Shown piece after piece: positions 1 through 9,172 of a DNA stretch of 64,000 nt. The notes beneath the pieces were generated by a model. That model was not told the DNA's origin. It worked only from the letters and a program-made list of their open reading frames with translations, and ran no database searches. Within the stretch, counting starts at the first letter, position 1. Each line of letters opens with the position of its first letter. The position numbers and the translations under genes were made by a program. Source of the DNA: JBHFEI01 sp041928815 (lineage in GTDB: Bacteria > Pseudomonadota > Alphaproteobacteria > Rhizobiales > Rhizobiaceae); NCBI RefSeq assembly GCF_041928815.1, contig NZ_JBHFEI010000008.1, forward strand, positions 1 to 64,000, given 5' to 3'.

Positions 1-101
1 CGCGTTGGGGGAAGGTTCACAGGGCTCAATTCTCAATGGAAATTATGCGCCTAACCGGCTCAGTTCCGCGTGCAAACTAACACGGATGATTGGAAAAGCC
101 C

Positions 102-131
102 TTTGAAAATCAACACCTTTTTGATTTCAAA
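102..131 (-). terminator. Putative terminator downstream of tRNA-Pro
   Basis: On the minus strand a hairpin with arms TTTGAAATCAA and TTGATTTTCAAA (one bulged T) closes a short loop about 10 nt after the tRNA-Pro CCA end and is followed by GGGCTTTTCC. The stem is AT-rich and the U-run is broken, so it is a plausible but not strong intrinsic terminator. Confidence 0.4.
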
Positions 132-141
132 CGGGTAATTA

Positions 142-218
<77 letters not shown>

Positions 219-229
219 CCGATCGCCGC

Positions 230-258
230 GAGATACACGCTTCCCGGCACTGCCGCAA
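230..258 (-). promoter_or_regulatory. Promoter of tRNA-Pro
   Basis: On the minus strand TTGCGG (253-258) and TATCTC (230-235) are separated by exactly 17 bp, placing a start site shortly before the tRNA. The same TTGCGG -35 occurs before both tRNA-Glu(UUC) copies in this window. Confidence 0.5.
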
Positions 259-361
259 CCGATAAATCAGAGGCCGGCTGATTCCTCACGATCCACGCGT
301 ACAATGCGCGTAAGCCTCTCGCTCATCGAGGCCTCTCCCATGGATCGGGAACAGGCGCCCG

Positions 362-844
362 TTATGGTCCACCGATCGCCGGCGCCTCGACGCGATCGCC
401 CGGAGCGATCTCAAGCCTCTCCACCGTGCCGGCGGGAAGCTCGAGAACGAAAGCGACGGGCACGCCGGAGTCGATCAGCGCTTCTGAGTGCGGAACCGCG
501 TCCTGGCGAAGCGTCGCAACGACGCCGTCCTTCTTGATGAACAACATGTCGAGCGGAATGAAGGTGTTACTCATCCACATCGTCACGCGACGCGTTTCCG
601 CAAAATCGAACAGCATGCCTCGATCGGCCGCAAGCGCGTGGCGGAACATCAGGCCCCGCGACCGTCGCTCGCTGGTATCGGCGAGTTCCACCGTGAATGG
701 GTGAATTTTTCCGCTCGCAGTGACGATGCGCAAGGGCTGCGTTGGGAAGTCGATCCTGTCCTGCGCCCACAGGTGTCCGGCCATCAGCAATGAAAAAAGC
801 GCCAGAACGGCGCTTCTCATCCGTAGATGCCACGGGCGAGGCAT
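362..844 (-). CDS. Exported DUF192 family protein
   Basis: About 160 residues. The N-terminus MPRPWHLRMR is followed by a hydrophobic stretch and a WAQ end, a typical signal peptide, so the mature protein is probably periplasmic. The body carries the DUF192 signature: ELADT-ERRSRGLMFR, then GMLFDF, then MWMSNTFIPLDMLFI. The family is widespread and its biochemical role is unknown to me. I chose the ATG at 844 because it overlaps the stop of the upstream cold-shock gene by one base (TGATG), which suggests translational coupling. An internal ATG at 820 would give a 152-residue protein with a shorter signal peptide. It is the second gene of a likely two-gene operon. Confidence 0.85.
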   Translation of the reverse strand: MPRPWHLRMRSAVLALFSLLMAGHLWAQDRIDFPTQPLRIVTASGKIHPFTVELADTSERRSRGLMFRHALAADRGMLFDFAETRRVTMWMSNTFIPLDMLFIKKDGVVATLRQDAVPHSEALIDSGVPVAFVLELPAGTVERLEIAPGDRVEAPAIGGP

Positions 845-1422
845 CAATGCGACCGGTTCCCCGGCGCGGGCACGTCGGGATGGATCTCGGCCGCCATCAA
901 TCCCTTGTCGCCGTCGCCGAAGCGCACGAGGACGACCTGGCCCGGACGAAGCTCGGTCAGACCGAAGCGACGCAGGGTCTCCATATGGATGAAGATATCC
1001 TCGGTGCCCTCGCCTCGCGTCAGGAAGCCGAAACCCTTGGTCCGATTGAACCACTTGACGAGAACCCGCTCCAGCCCGCTCGTCGGCGTGACCTGGACAT
1101 GGGTCTTGACCGGAGGCATCTGCGAGGGATGAACGGCAGTCGACTGGTCCATCGAAAGGATGCGGAACGCCTGGTAGCCGCGATCGCGCTTCTGAATGAG
1201 CGCTACGACGCGCGCGCCTTCGAGAACGGTCTGAAAACCGTCGCGCCGCAAGCAGGTCACATGCAGCAGCACATCCTGCATGCCATTGTCCGGAATGATG
1301 AAACCGAAACCCTTGGCGACGTCGAACCACTTGATCACGCCCGTGATTTCCATCAGATCCAGAGCATCGCTGCCGTACTCGTCACGCTGAATGACGTCCT
1401 TCGAAGAAAACCTGTCCGCCAT
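844..1422 (-). CDS. Tandem cold-shock domain protein
   Basis: 192 residues with two cold-shock domains, at about 25-90 and 115-185. Each has the RNA-binding motifs: KGFGFI with DVLLHV in the first and KGFGFL with DIFIHM in the second. Single-domain CspA proteins are about 70 residues, so this is the double-domain form common in alphaproteobacteria; such proteins bind single-stranded RNA/DNA and are expected to be cytoplasmic. The linker (about 91-115) is Pro/Thr/Gln-rich. The gene is the first of a pair with the DUF192 gene. A perfect TCTTGA/TCAAGA inverted repeat lies upstream at 1472-1485 and may regulate it. Confidence 0.93.
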   Translation of the reverse strand: MADRFSSKDVIQRDEYGSDALDLMEITGVIKWFDVAKGFGFIIPDNGMQDVLLHVTCLRRDGFQTVLEGARVVALIQKRDRGYQAFRILSMDQSTAVHPSQMPPVKTHVQVTPTSGLERVLVKWFNRTKGFGFLTRGEGTEDIFIHMETLRRFGLTELRPGQVVLVRFGDGDKGLMAAEIHPDVPAPGNRSH

Positions 1423-1453
1423 GGTTTCGCAGCCCCTCGATTACGCGTCACTC

Positions 1454-1485
1454 TGAATACGGTTAACTGATTCTTGAAATCAAGA
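1454..1485 (-). promoter_or_regulatory. Candidate promoter and palindrome of the cold-shock gene
   Basis: On the minus strand TTGATT (1478-1483) and TATTCA (1454-1459) are 18 bp apart. The -35 is embedded in an inverted repeat, TCTTGA-AA-TCAAGA (1472-1485), which could be an operator. Promoter strength and any binding protein are inferred. Confidence 0.35.
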
Positions 1486-1623
1486 TAACATCGTCTCAAG
1501 GCGGTCGCGCAAGCCCTTCCGTCAAAATTGCCTGTCTCCGTGCTTACGCCGTCAGCCTTGCCTCTGGCTTGTTCTCCTCTATGGTTCTGCCGCATTCCCG
1601 CCACAACACCCGGAGGAAACACC

Positions 1624-2064
1624 ATGCGCTACCTGCACACGATGGTCCGCGTCAAAGACCTCGACGCCGCGCTTCATTTCTACAGCACGCTGTTCGGCCT
1701 CGTCGAAACGCGGCGATACGAGAACGAGAAGGGCCGCTTCACCCTCGTCTTCCTCGCCGCACCCGAAGACGTGGAAAGCGCCAAGGCGGGCGCCTCGCCT
1801 TGCCTGGAGCTCACCTACAACTGGGACAGCGAGGACTATACCGGCGGGCGCAACTTCGGCCACCTCGCCTACGAGGTCGACGATATCTACGGCTTCTGCC
1901 AGCATCTCATGGACAACGGTGTCACGATCAACCGCCCGCCGCGCGACGGCCACATGGCCTTCGTGCGCTCACCCGACGGCATCTCGATCGAAATCCTTCA
2001 GAAGGGCGCCCACCTGCCGGCGCAGGAACCGTGGTCGTCGATGGGCAATACCGGCAGCTGGTAA
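1624..2064 (+). CDS. gloA: Lactoylglutathione lyase (glyoxalase I)
   Basis: 146 residues, the usual size for the bacterial enzyme. It converts the hemithioacetal of methylglyoxal and glutathione to S-lactoylglutathione in the cytoplasm. Expected metal ligands are visible as His5, Glu62, His80 and Glu123, in the contexts MRYLH, CLELTYNW, NFGHLAYEV and SIEIL. The start ATG is preceded by GGAGGA at ideal spacing; the frame is open further upstream but the alignment of His5 fixes this start. It is divergent from the cold-shock gene and appears monocistronic. Confidence 0.95.
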   Translation: MRYLHTMVRVKDLDAALHFYSTLFGLVETRRYENEKGRFTLVFLAAPEDVESAKAGASPCLELTYNWDSEDYTGGRNFGHLAYEVDDIYGFCQHLMDNGVTINRPPRDGHMAFVRSPDGISIEILQKGAHLPAQEPWSSMGNTGSW

Positions 2065-2100
2065 GCCTCGCGCAACCGCGGGCGACGAAGACCCTGTCCT

Positions 2101-2127
2101 GCCGCCGGCCGGCTCGTCGCCGGCGGC
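2101..2127 (+). terminator. GC-rich hairpin after gloA
   Basis: Arms GCCGCCGGC (2101-2109) and GCCGGCGGC (2119-2127) form a 9-bp stem about 40 nt after the gloA stop. No U-run follows, so termination may be factor-dependent or absent. Confidence 0.3.
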
Positions 2128-2260
2128 CTTGCCCAAGGGACCGCTGATTTACATTCGCGCGTGTTTTGGCTACAGATCTTAACCGACGTTAACCGGCCGT
2201 GATCGGCGACCGGGACAAGGCGTCCGCAGTTGCGCTCCGTCGGCGCCGAACGGGACAGAG

Positions 2261-3529
2261 ATGGACACCACGACCGATACGCCCTCGCCTGCCGGCGACC
2301 GGAAACCCTTCGCGCCGCGCCTTCTCGGCGTCTGCATGACCGGGCTGGTGGTGCTGCTGCTGACAGCCTGCTCGGCGACCGACAAGGCACTGACGCTGAC
2401 GGCCACGGACGCCGCCGACGTCGCGGAGACGGGCGAGACCACGAAGGCGGCGGACGAAACGGCGAAGAACGGGCCCAAGGCGGAGGATATGCGGGTCGCC
2501 GCCGCTGCGCCGGCGGCGGGCGAGGATCCGGTCTCACAACCGGGGACCGACGCCCAGGCCTATGCCCCGCCACCCTCGGGTGGCCAGACGGACTCGGTCG
2601 TGATGCAGGCGAACGGCCTCAATGCGACCTCCAACAGCATCTTTTCCTCGCGCCCGGTCGCAACAGGCGATACGCCGTCGACCGCCGCCGCGCCGAACAG
2701 CCTGTACAAGGCCGCGCCGGCAGCGGCGACATCCGGGGAGCAGCCTCCCGAATTGCCGCTGAAACCGCTCGAAGGCGCCGATGCCGGACAGGCCGCATCC
2801 GGCAGGAGCGCCGACACCGAGGCGAAAACGGCATCGGCCGGCGGCGACATCCCGGCAAAGGCGGATGCCGGGGGCAAACAGGACAAGTCGGCGACCGATT
2901 CGGCCGACACGACGCTGGTCGCAGCCGGATTGTTCCGCACCAAGCGGCGCGTTGCCGGCAGCTTCGAGAAGGAGCGTTTCGGCAGCGAAAAGCCCCGCCG
3001 CAGCCTGACGGGCGCGCGCAGCACGGATACCGCCTCGCTCGCCTACAATGCCCTGCCGGGCGTCAGTACCAATCCGTTGTTCTCGATGACGGGGGAAAGC
3101 GAGCTCGACGCGCTCGACGATCATGCCATGCCGCAGGTCGAGGTCGCCTCTCTCTCGGGCCTCGCCCGCCTGGCGCCCAACGGGCTGATGCACCAGACGG
3201 CCTCCGTCGACAGCGGCTGCTTCAAGCCGAGACTGATGGGCATGCTGAAGCAGATCGAACAGCATTACGGGCGCAAGGTCATGGTAACCTCAGGCTACCG
3301 GCCGCTCCAGGTCAATGCGAGGGTCGGCGGCTCGCGCGCGTCGCGGCACATGAGCTGCGAGGCGGCGGACATCCAGGTCGACGGCGTCAGCAAGTGGGAC
3401 ATCGCGAAATTCGTTCGCTCCATGCCCGGCCGCGGCGGCGTCGGCACCTACTGCCATACGGAATCGGTTCACGTCGACATCGGTCCGTCACGGGACTGGA
3501 ACTGGCGCTGTCGCCGGGGCAAAAGCTGA
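2261..3529 (+). CDS. Lipoprotein with C-terminal M15-type (DUF882/YcbK-like) peptidase domain
   Basis: 422 residues. Residues 21-36 are hydrophobic and end in a lipobox, LLTAC, with Cys37 as the likely lipidated residue. Residues about 40-310 are Ala/Asp/Thr/Pro-rich and look disordered. The last 110 residues form an M15-like zinc peptidase domain: VTSGYRP, then RHMSCEAADIQ with His363 and Asp370, then VHVDIG with His404, a complete set of expected zinc/catalytic positions. Relatives act on peptidoglycan peptide cross-links. Activity on D,D or L,D bonds cannot be told from sequence. The long linker would let a membrane-anchored domain reach the cell wall. It is followed by a hairpin and T-rich stretch. 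Confidence 0.85.
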   Translation: MDTTTDTPSPAGDRKPFAPRLLGVCMTGLVVLLLTACSATDKALTLTATDAADVAETGETTKAADETAKNGPKAEDMRVAAAAPAAGEDPVSQPGTDAQAYAPPPSGGQTDSVVMQANGLNATSNSIFSSRPVATGDTPSTAAAPNSLYKAAPAAATSGEQPPELPLKPLEGADAGQAASGRSADTEAKTASAGGDIPAKADAGGKQDKSATDSADTTLVAAGLFRTKRRVAGSFEKERFGSEKPRRSLTGARSTDTASLAYNALPGVSTNPLFSMTGESELDALDDHAMPQVEVASLSGLARLAPNGLMHQTASVDSGCFKPRLMGMLKQIEQHYGRKVMVTSGYRPLQVNARVGGSRASRHMSCEAADIQVDGVSKWDIAKFVRSMPGRGGVGTYCHTESVHVDIGPSRDWNWRCRRGKS

Positions 3530-3548
3530 GGCCTGTCGCCAAGTTACT

Positions 3549-3592
3549 GAGAGAAAATGACTTTTTCGCTCTCGTTTTCTTTTTTATTTTTT
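3549..3592 (+). terminator. Intrinsic terminator after the M15 lipoprotein
   Basis: GAGAG (3549-3553) pairs with CTCTC (3569-3573), extended inward by AAAA/TTTT, and is followed by a long T-rich tract at 3575-3592. Confidence 0.55.
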
Positions 3593-3615
3593 TGCTGGAT
3601 TCGGGATTTTGGCGC

Positions 3616-3644
3616 TTGCGGGAATCCGGGGCGCTGACTATAAG
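3616..3644 (+). promoter_or_regulatory. Promoter of tRNA-Glu(UUC) copy 1
   Basis: TTGCGG (3616-3621) and TATAAG (3639-3644) with a 17-bp spacer. The same two hexamers and spacing recur at 3971-3999 before the second copy. Confidence 0.6.
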
Positions 3645-3664
3645 ACGCCCACATCGAAGCGCAC

Positions 3665-3739
3665 GCGCCCTTCGTCTATCGGTTAGGACTCCAGATTTTC
3701 ATTCTGGCAAGAGGGGTTCGACTCCCCTAGGGCGTGCCA
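3665..3739 (+). tRNA. tRNA-Glu (anticodon UUC), copy 1
   Basis: 75 nt including encoded CCA. Acceptor strands are GCGCCCT and AGGGCGT, the anticodon stem-loop is CCAGA-TTTTCAT-TCTGG with anticodon TTC, and the T-loop is GTTCGACTC. It is identical over its visible length to the gene at 4017-4091. Confidence 0.97.
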
Positions 3740-3746
3740 CCTTCTC

Positions 3747-3774
3747 TTGAAGCGTGGAAATTCGATGCTACATG
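3747..3774 (+). promoter_or_regulatory. Candidate promoter of tRNA-Glu(CUC)
   Basis: TTGAAG (3747-3752) and TACATG (3769-3774), 16 bp apart, end about 10 nt before the tRNA. Read-through from the upstream tRNA is an alternative. Confidence 0.35.
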
Positions 3775-3784
3775 AGACCTGAAC

Positions 3785-3859
3785 GCGCCCATCGTCTAGC
3801 GGTCAGGACGCCGCCCTCTCACGGCGGTAACACGGGTTCGATTCCCGTTGGGCGTGCCA
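3785..3859 (+). tRNA. tRNA-Glu (anticodon CUC)
   Basis: 75 nt including CCA. It shares acceptor and D-arm sequences with its neighbours but has a different anticodon arm, CCGCC-CTCTCAC-GGCGG, giving anticodon CTC. It decodes GAG, a frequent codon in this GC-rich genome, and lies between the two UUC copies. Confidence 0.96.
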
Positions 3860-3970
3860 TACTTTCCATACCGACTGCATCGGCCAGACAGGTTCATCGC
3901 TAACGCCAAGCCTTTGGCTCGGCATCGTTTTTTCCTGTCAAAAAATGACGGACGAGATGAAAACAAGGCT

Positions 3971-3999
3971 TGCGGGCGCGAAATCCTGCCTCTATAAGA
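3971..3999 (+). promoter_or_regulatory. Promoter of tRNA-Glu(UUC) copy 2
   Basis: TTGCGG (3971-3976), 17-bp spacer, TATAAG (3994-3999); same architecture as copy 1 while the spacer sequence differs. Confidence 0.6.
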
Positions 4000-4016
4000 C
4001 GCCTATCGAAGCGCAG

Positions 4017-4091
4017 GCGCCCTTCGTCTATCGGTTAGGACTCCAGATTTTCATTCTGGCAAGAGGGGTTCGACTCCCCTAGGGCGTGCCA
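4017..4091 (+). tRNA. tRNA-Glu (anticodon UUC), copy 2
   Basis: 75 nt including CCA, matching the copy at 3665-3739 in sequence, with a near-identical leader after the -10 hexamer. recJ ends on the opposite strand about 35 nt downstream, so the genes converge. Confidence 0.97.
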
Positions 4092-4126
4092 CTTCCGTAC
4101 CTCTCTTTTGAATTTAAGACGTCCCA

Positions 4127-5920
4127 TCAGGTGGGCTTTGCCGCATCGATGACGCGCATTTGCACGCGCCGTGTCCCCTGCCAGGAATCGGCGGCGAGAG
4201 TGCCCGCAAGGTGGACCGTTGCGCCGCGCGCCGACAGCAGGAAGCGGCCGAGATCCGAATCAAGCGCCCGGAAGGCGATGGCGTCGAGCCTCGCTCCCTC
4301 CTGCCCGACCAGGGACAGCTTCACGTGATGGGCGCCCACCTGGCGGGCATCGGCGATCCGGTGGGCAGGAAAGGCGAAGACGGGCTGCGGATGACCGGAG
4401 CCATAGGGGCCTGCCCGTTCCAGCTGGTCGATCAGGCTCTCGGTCGCGCCGGAGGCCGAGAGCGCGCCGTCGACCTTCAGCGACTGCGTTGCGGCGAGCG
4501 CGGCGACCGGACCGCCGGCCCGCTCGTCGAAGAAATGCCGCAGGCGGCCGAGATCCGCGCGCTGCACCGTCAGTCCGGCGGCCATGGCGTGGCCGCCCCC
4601 CTTGACCAGCAGGCCCGCCTCCACGGCCGCGCGCACCAGGCGCCCGATATCGAAGCCGCTGATCGACCGGCCGGACCCCGTGCCGCGACCGTTGGCGTCG
4701 AAGGCGATGGCGACGGCGGGACGGCGGAACTTTTCCTTGAGGCGGGCCGCCAGGAGGCCGACGACACCGGGATGCCAGTTCTCGCGCGCGGTGACGATGA
4801 CGGCGGCCCCCTCGCCCGTGCCGTATTCGGCGATCGCCTCGGCCTCGGCCTCGACGAGCATCGCCGCCTCGATCGCCTGGCGTTCGCGGTTGAGCGTGTC
4901 GAGCGTCAGCGCGATCGCCTGCGCCTCGCCGGCATCGTCCGAGGTCAGAAGCCGGCTCCCGAGCGCCGCATCGCCGATGCGCCCGCCGGCATTGATGCGC
5001 GGGCCGATGAGGAAGCCAAGATAGTAGGGCGTGACCGGGCCGGAGAGGCCGGCCTGCGAGAACAATGCGGCAAGGCCCGGATTGGCCATCCGCCGCGCGG
5101 CGACGAGGCCCTTGACCACATAGGCGCGGTTCAGACCCTTGAGCGGCACGACGTCGCAGACCGTCGCCAGCGCGACGAGGTCGAGAAGACCGAGCAGATC
5201 GAGCGAAGCGGCACGCCGGTCTCCGGCCGCGCGCAGCAGGCGCAGCGCGTTGACCAGCACCAGATAGACGACGCCCGCGGCGCAGAGATGCCCCTGTCCG
5301 GAAAGATCGTCCTCGCGGTTCGGATTGACCAGCGCCAGTGTCGGCGGCAGGTCGGTGCCGACCTGGTGATGGTCGATCACCACCGTGTCGACGCCGCGCT
5401 CGCGCGCCAGCGCGAGCGACTCGTGGCTGGTCGAGCCGCAATCGACCAGAACGATCAGCCCCGCGCCGCCGTCGATCAACTGGCCGATCGCCTGAGGATT
5501 GGGGCCATATCCCTCGAAGATCCGGTCCGGAATGTAGACCTCGGGGTCGACACCGAAATGGCGCAGGAAACGGACCATCAGTGCCGCCGAGGCCGCGCCG
5601 TCGACATCGTAGTCGCCGAAGACGGCGATCTTCTCGCCGCGCCCGATCGCCGCGACGAGGCGGGCGGCGGCGGCATGGCCGTCGGTGAGTCGGTCGGGAT
5701 CCGGCATCAGCCGGCGCAGCGTCGGGTCGAGAAAGGCGACCGCATCGTCGAGGGCGACACCGCGACCGGCAAGCACGCGAGCGATCAGCTCCGGGATGCC
5801 GTGGATCTGGCTGATCGCCAGCGCCCGGTTCTGCCCGGCGCCGTCGAGACGGGGAAGCCAGCGCTGGCCCGTCGCCGAACGCTCGACGCCGAGGAACGCG
5901 CGTTCGACGGGATCGACCAT
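4127..5920 (-). CDS. recJ: Single-stranded-DNA-specific exonuclease RecJ
   Basis: 597 residues, normal for RecJ. The DHH phosphoesterase domain shows DYDVDG at 103-108 and DHH at 183-185. The DHHA1 part shows GSGRSISGFD and KGGGHAMAAG, followed by a C-terminal OB-like region. RecJ degrades 5' ends of single-stranded DNA in recombination and repair. The ATG at 5920 gives the N-terminus MVDPVERAFLGV, typical of alphaproteobacterial RecJ. The gene lies 36 nt downstream of hom on the same strand and is probably co-transcribed with it. Confidence 0.96.
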   Translation of the reverse strand: MVDPVERAFLGVERSATGQRWLPRLDGAGQNRALAISQIHGIPELIARVLAGRGVALDDAVAFLDPTLRRLMPDPDRLTDGHAAAARLVAAIGRGEKIAVFGDYDVDGAASAALMVRFLRHFGVDPEVYIPDRIFEGYGPNPQAIGQLIDGGAGLIVLVDCGSTSHESLALARERGVDTVVIDHHQVGTDLPPTLALVNPNREDDLSGQGHLCAAGVVYLVLVNALRLLRAAGDRRAASLDLLGLLDLVALATVCDVVPLKGLNRAYVVKGLVAARRMANPGLAALFSQAGLSGPVTPYYLGFLIGPRINAGGRIGDAALGSRLLTSDDAGEAQAIALTLDTLNRERQAIEAAMLVEAEAEAIAEYGTGEGAAVIVTARENWHPGVVGLLAARLKEKFRRPAVAIAFDANGRGTGSGRSISGFDIGRLVRAAVEAGLLVKGGGHAMAAGLTVQRADLGRLRHFFDERAGGPVAALAATQSLKVDGALSASGATESLIDQLERAGPYGSGHPQPVFAFPAHRIADARQVGAHHVKLSLVGQEGARLDAIAFRALDSDLGRFLLSARGATVHLAGTLAADSWQGTRRVQMRVIDAAKPT

Positions 5921-5956
5921 GCCTTGCCTCTCCCCGGGATCCGGATGACGGCGCGC

Positions 5957-7279
<1,323 letters not shown>

Positions 7280-7378
7280 GGCGATATCCTCTGCGTGAAA
7301 CAGGCCCGGCGGGGCGGCGGCAGGCGCCGCCGAAACGGACGGCGAAACCGCCGTCCTCCCGGTCACCGGGCGAAAACC

Positions 7379-8596
7379 TCAACGGCGGGCGTTGAGCGAA
7401 ATAACGTTGTGCATCGTGTCGTCCGCCGTCGACAGGAACTTCTTGATGCTGCGCGCCGCCTGGCGGATACGGTGCTCGTTCTCGACGAGGGCGAGGCGGA
7501 CATAATCGTCGCCCTGCTCGCCGAAGCCGATGCCGGGGGCGACGGCGACATGGGCCTTCTCGACGAGGAGCTTGGAGAATTCAAGCGAGCCGAGATGGCG
7601 GAACTTCTCCGGGATCTTCGCCCAGGCGAACATGGTGGCGGCCGGCGGCGGCACCTCGAAACCGGCCTTGCCGAAACTGTCGACCATCACGTCGCGCCGG
7701 CGCTTGTAGACGGCGCGCACCTCGGCGATGTCGGAACCGTCGCCGTTCAGCGCGTGGGTGGCGGCGACCTGGATCGGCGTGAAGGCACCGTAGTCGAGAT
7801 AGGACTTCACCCGCGTCAGCGCCGAGATCAGGCGCTCGTTGCCGACGGCGAAGCCCATGCGCCAGCCGGGCATCGAAAAGGTCTTCGACATGGAGGTGAA
7901 CTCGACCGTCACGTCCATCGCGCCCGGAACTTCCAGCACGGAGGGCGGCGGCGCGCCGTCGAAATAGATCTCCGAATAGGCGAGGTCGGAGAGGATGACG
8001 ATGTCGTGCTTCTTGGCGAAGGCGACGACGTCCCTGTAGAAATCGAGCGAGGCGACATGGGCCGTCGGGTTCGACGGATAGTTGATAACGAGCGCGATCG
8101 GCTTCGGGATCGAGTGGCGGATGGCGCGCTCGAGCGGCGGGAAGAAGGTCTCGTCGGGCTCGACCGAAATCGAACGGATAACGCCGCCGGTCATCAGGAA
8201 GCCGAAGGCGTGGATCGGGTAGGTCGGGTTCGGGCAGAGGATGACGTCGCCGGGCGCGGTGATCGCCTGCGCCATGTTGGCAAAGCCCTCCTTGGAACCG
8301 AGCGTCGCCACGACCTGGGTCTCCGGATTGAGCTTCACGCCGAAACGGCGGGCGTAATAGGCGGCCTGCGCGCGGCGCAGGCCCGGAATGCCCTTGGAGG
8401 ACGAGTAACGGTGCGTGCGCGGGTCCTTGACCACCTCGCACAGCTTGTCGACGATCGCCTGCGGCGTCGGAAGGTCGGGGTTGCCCATGCCGAGATCGAT
8501 GATGTCGGCCCCGCCCGCGCGCGCCGTCGCCTTCAGGCGGTTGACCTGTTCGAAGACATAGGGCGGCAGGCGCCGGACCTTGTGAAACTCTTCCAT
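7379..8596 (-). CDS. Class I/II PLP aminotransferase, AlaC/LL-DAP-type
   Basis: 405 residues, fold type I. The PLP lysine is Lys238 in TSMSKTFSMPGWR; NYPSNPT (172-178) and the conserved Arg near the C-terminus in YVRLALVEN are present. Close relatives are annotated as alanine, glutamate-pyruvate or LL-diaminopimelate aminotransferases. The motif pattern best matches the AlaC-like group, but substrate is not decidable here. The gene is 99 nt upstream of hom in the same direction, which suggests an amino-acid link. The start ATG at 8596 gives MEEFHKVRRLPPYVF, the conserved N-terminus. Confidence 0.88.
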   Translation of the reverse strand: MEEFHKVRRLPPYVFEQVNRLKATARAGGADIIDLGMGNPDLPTPQAIVDKLCEVVKDPRTHRYSSSKGIPGLRRAQAAYYARRFGVKLNPETQVVATLGSKEGFANMAQAITAPGDVILCPNPTYPIHAFGFLMTGGVIRSISVEPDETFFPPLERAIRHSIPKPIALVINYPSNPTAHVASLDFYRDVVAFAKKHDIVILSDLAYSEIYFDGAPPPSVLEVPGAMDVTVEFTSMSKTFSMPGWRMGFAVGNERLISALTRVKSYLDYGAFTPIQVAATHALNGDGSDIAEVRAVYKRRRDVMVDSFGKAGFEVPPPAATMFAWAKIPEKFRHLGSLEFSKLLVEKAHVAVAPGIGFGEQGDDYVRLALVENEHRIRQAARSIKKFLSTADDTMHNVISLNARR

Positions 8597-8737
8597 GTTG
8601 AACCCCGTCTGGCGCGCTTCCTGCCGCCGGTCGTTGAGGCAGCGTCCGCCGATCTTGCCATCATGTGGACGGATGCTTGCGTCGGGCCTTCGGCCCATTG
8701 ACATGGCTTTGCGACCGAATCAGCCGAAAGGCAAGAG

Positions 8738-9082
8738 CTAATTGGTGATTTCCCTGAGCGTGTCGGCGCCGTGATTGTCGGCGAGCGCCTCCAGTTCGCG
8801 CCGACGCCGCTCGTATTCGGCGACCGAAATCGCGCCGCTCGCCCGGGCGGAGGACAGCCGCGACAGGCGCGCCTCCATCGACTGGGCCTCGGCATCCGTC
8901 ATCTGCGCCGTCGCGCCCTGCAAGGGCGTGTAGACGGAGGGATAGGCCGCCGGCGTTGCGGCAACGGGCGCCGCGTCGTCGAGCGAGGATGAGGTGCAGG
9001 CCGACAGGGCGAGACATGCGCCAAGCGCGACGATGCCCGTCAGAAGGCGGCTTGCCGCCGGTCGCGCCCCATATGCTACCAT
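8738..9082 (-). CDS. Small lipoprotein with SHOCT-like domain
   Basis: 114 residues. A signal sequence ends in LALSAC with Cys29 as the probable lipidation site. After an Ala/Pro-rich linker, the C-terminal part (about 72-101: RLSRLSSARASGAISVAEY, then RRRRELEAL) resembles the SHOCT short helical domain, often found at protein termini in oligomerising proteins. I chose the ATG at 9082, with GAGGA 8 nt upstream; an ATG five codons earlier (9097) lacks a good ribosome site. It is divergent from phaC. Function unknown. Confidence 0.7.
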   Translation of the reverse strand: MVAYGARPAASRLLTGIVALGACLALSACTSSSLDDAAPVAATPAAYPSVYTPLQGATAQMTDAEAQSMEARLSRLSSARASGAISVAEYERRRRELEALADNHGADTLREITN

Positions 9083-9172
9083 CGTGTCGATCCTCATGCT
9101 CGCGCTGGCACTTGTAGACGCTTTGAGGCAGAATGTAAAAATACAAAAAGATCGATGCCGGGGAGGACATGC

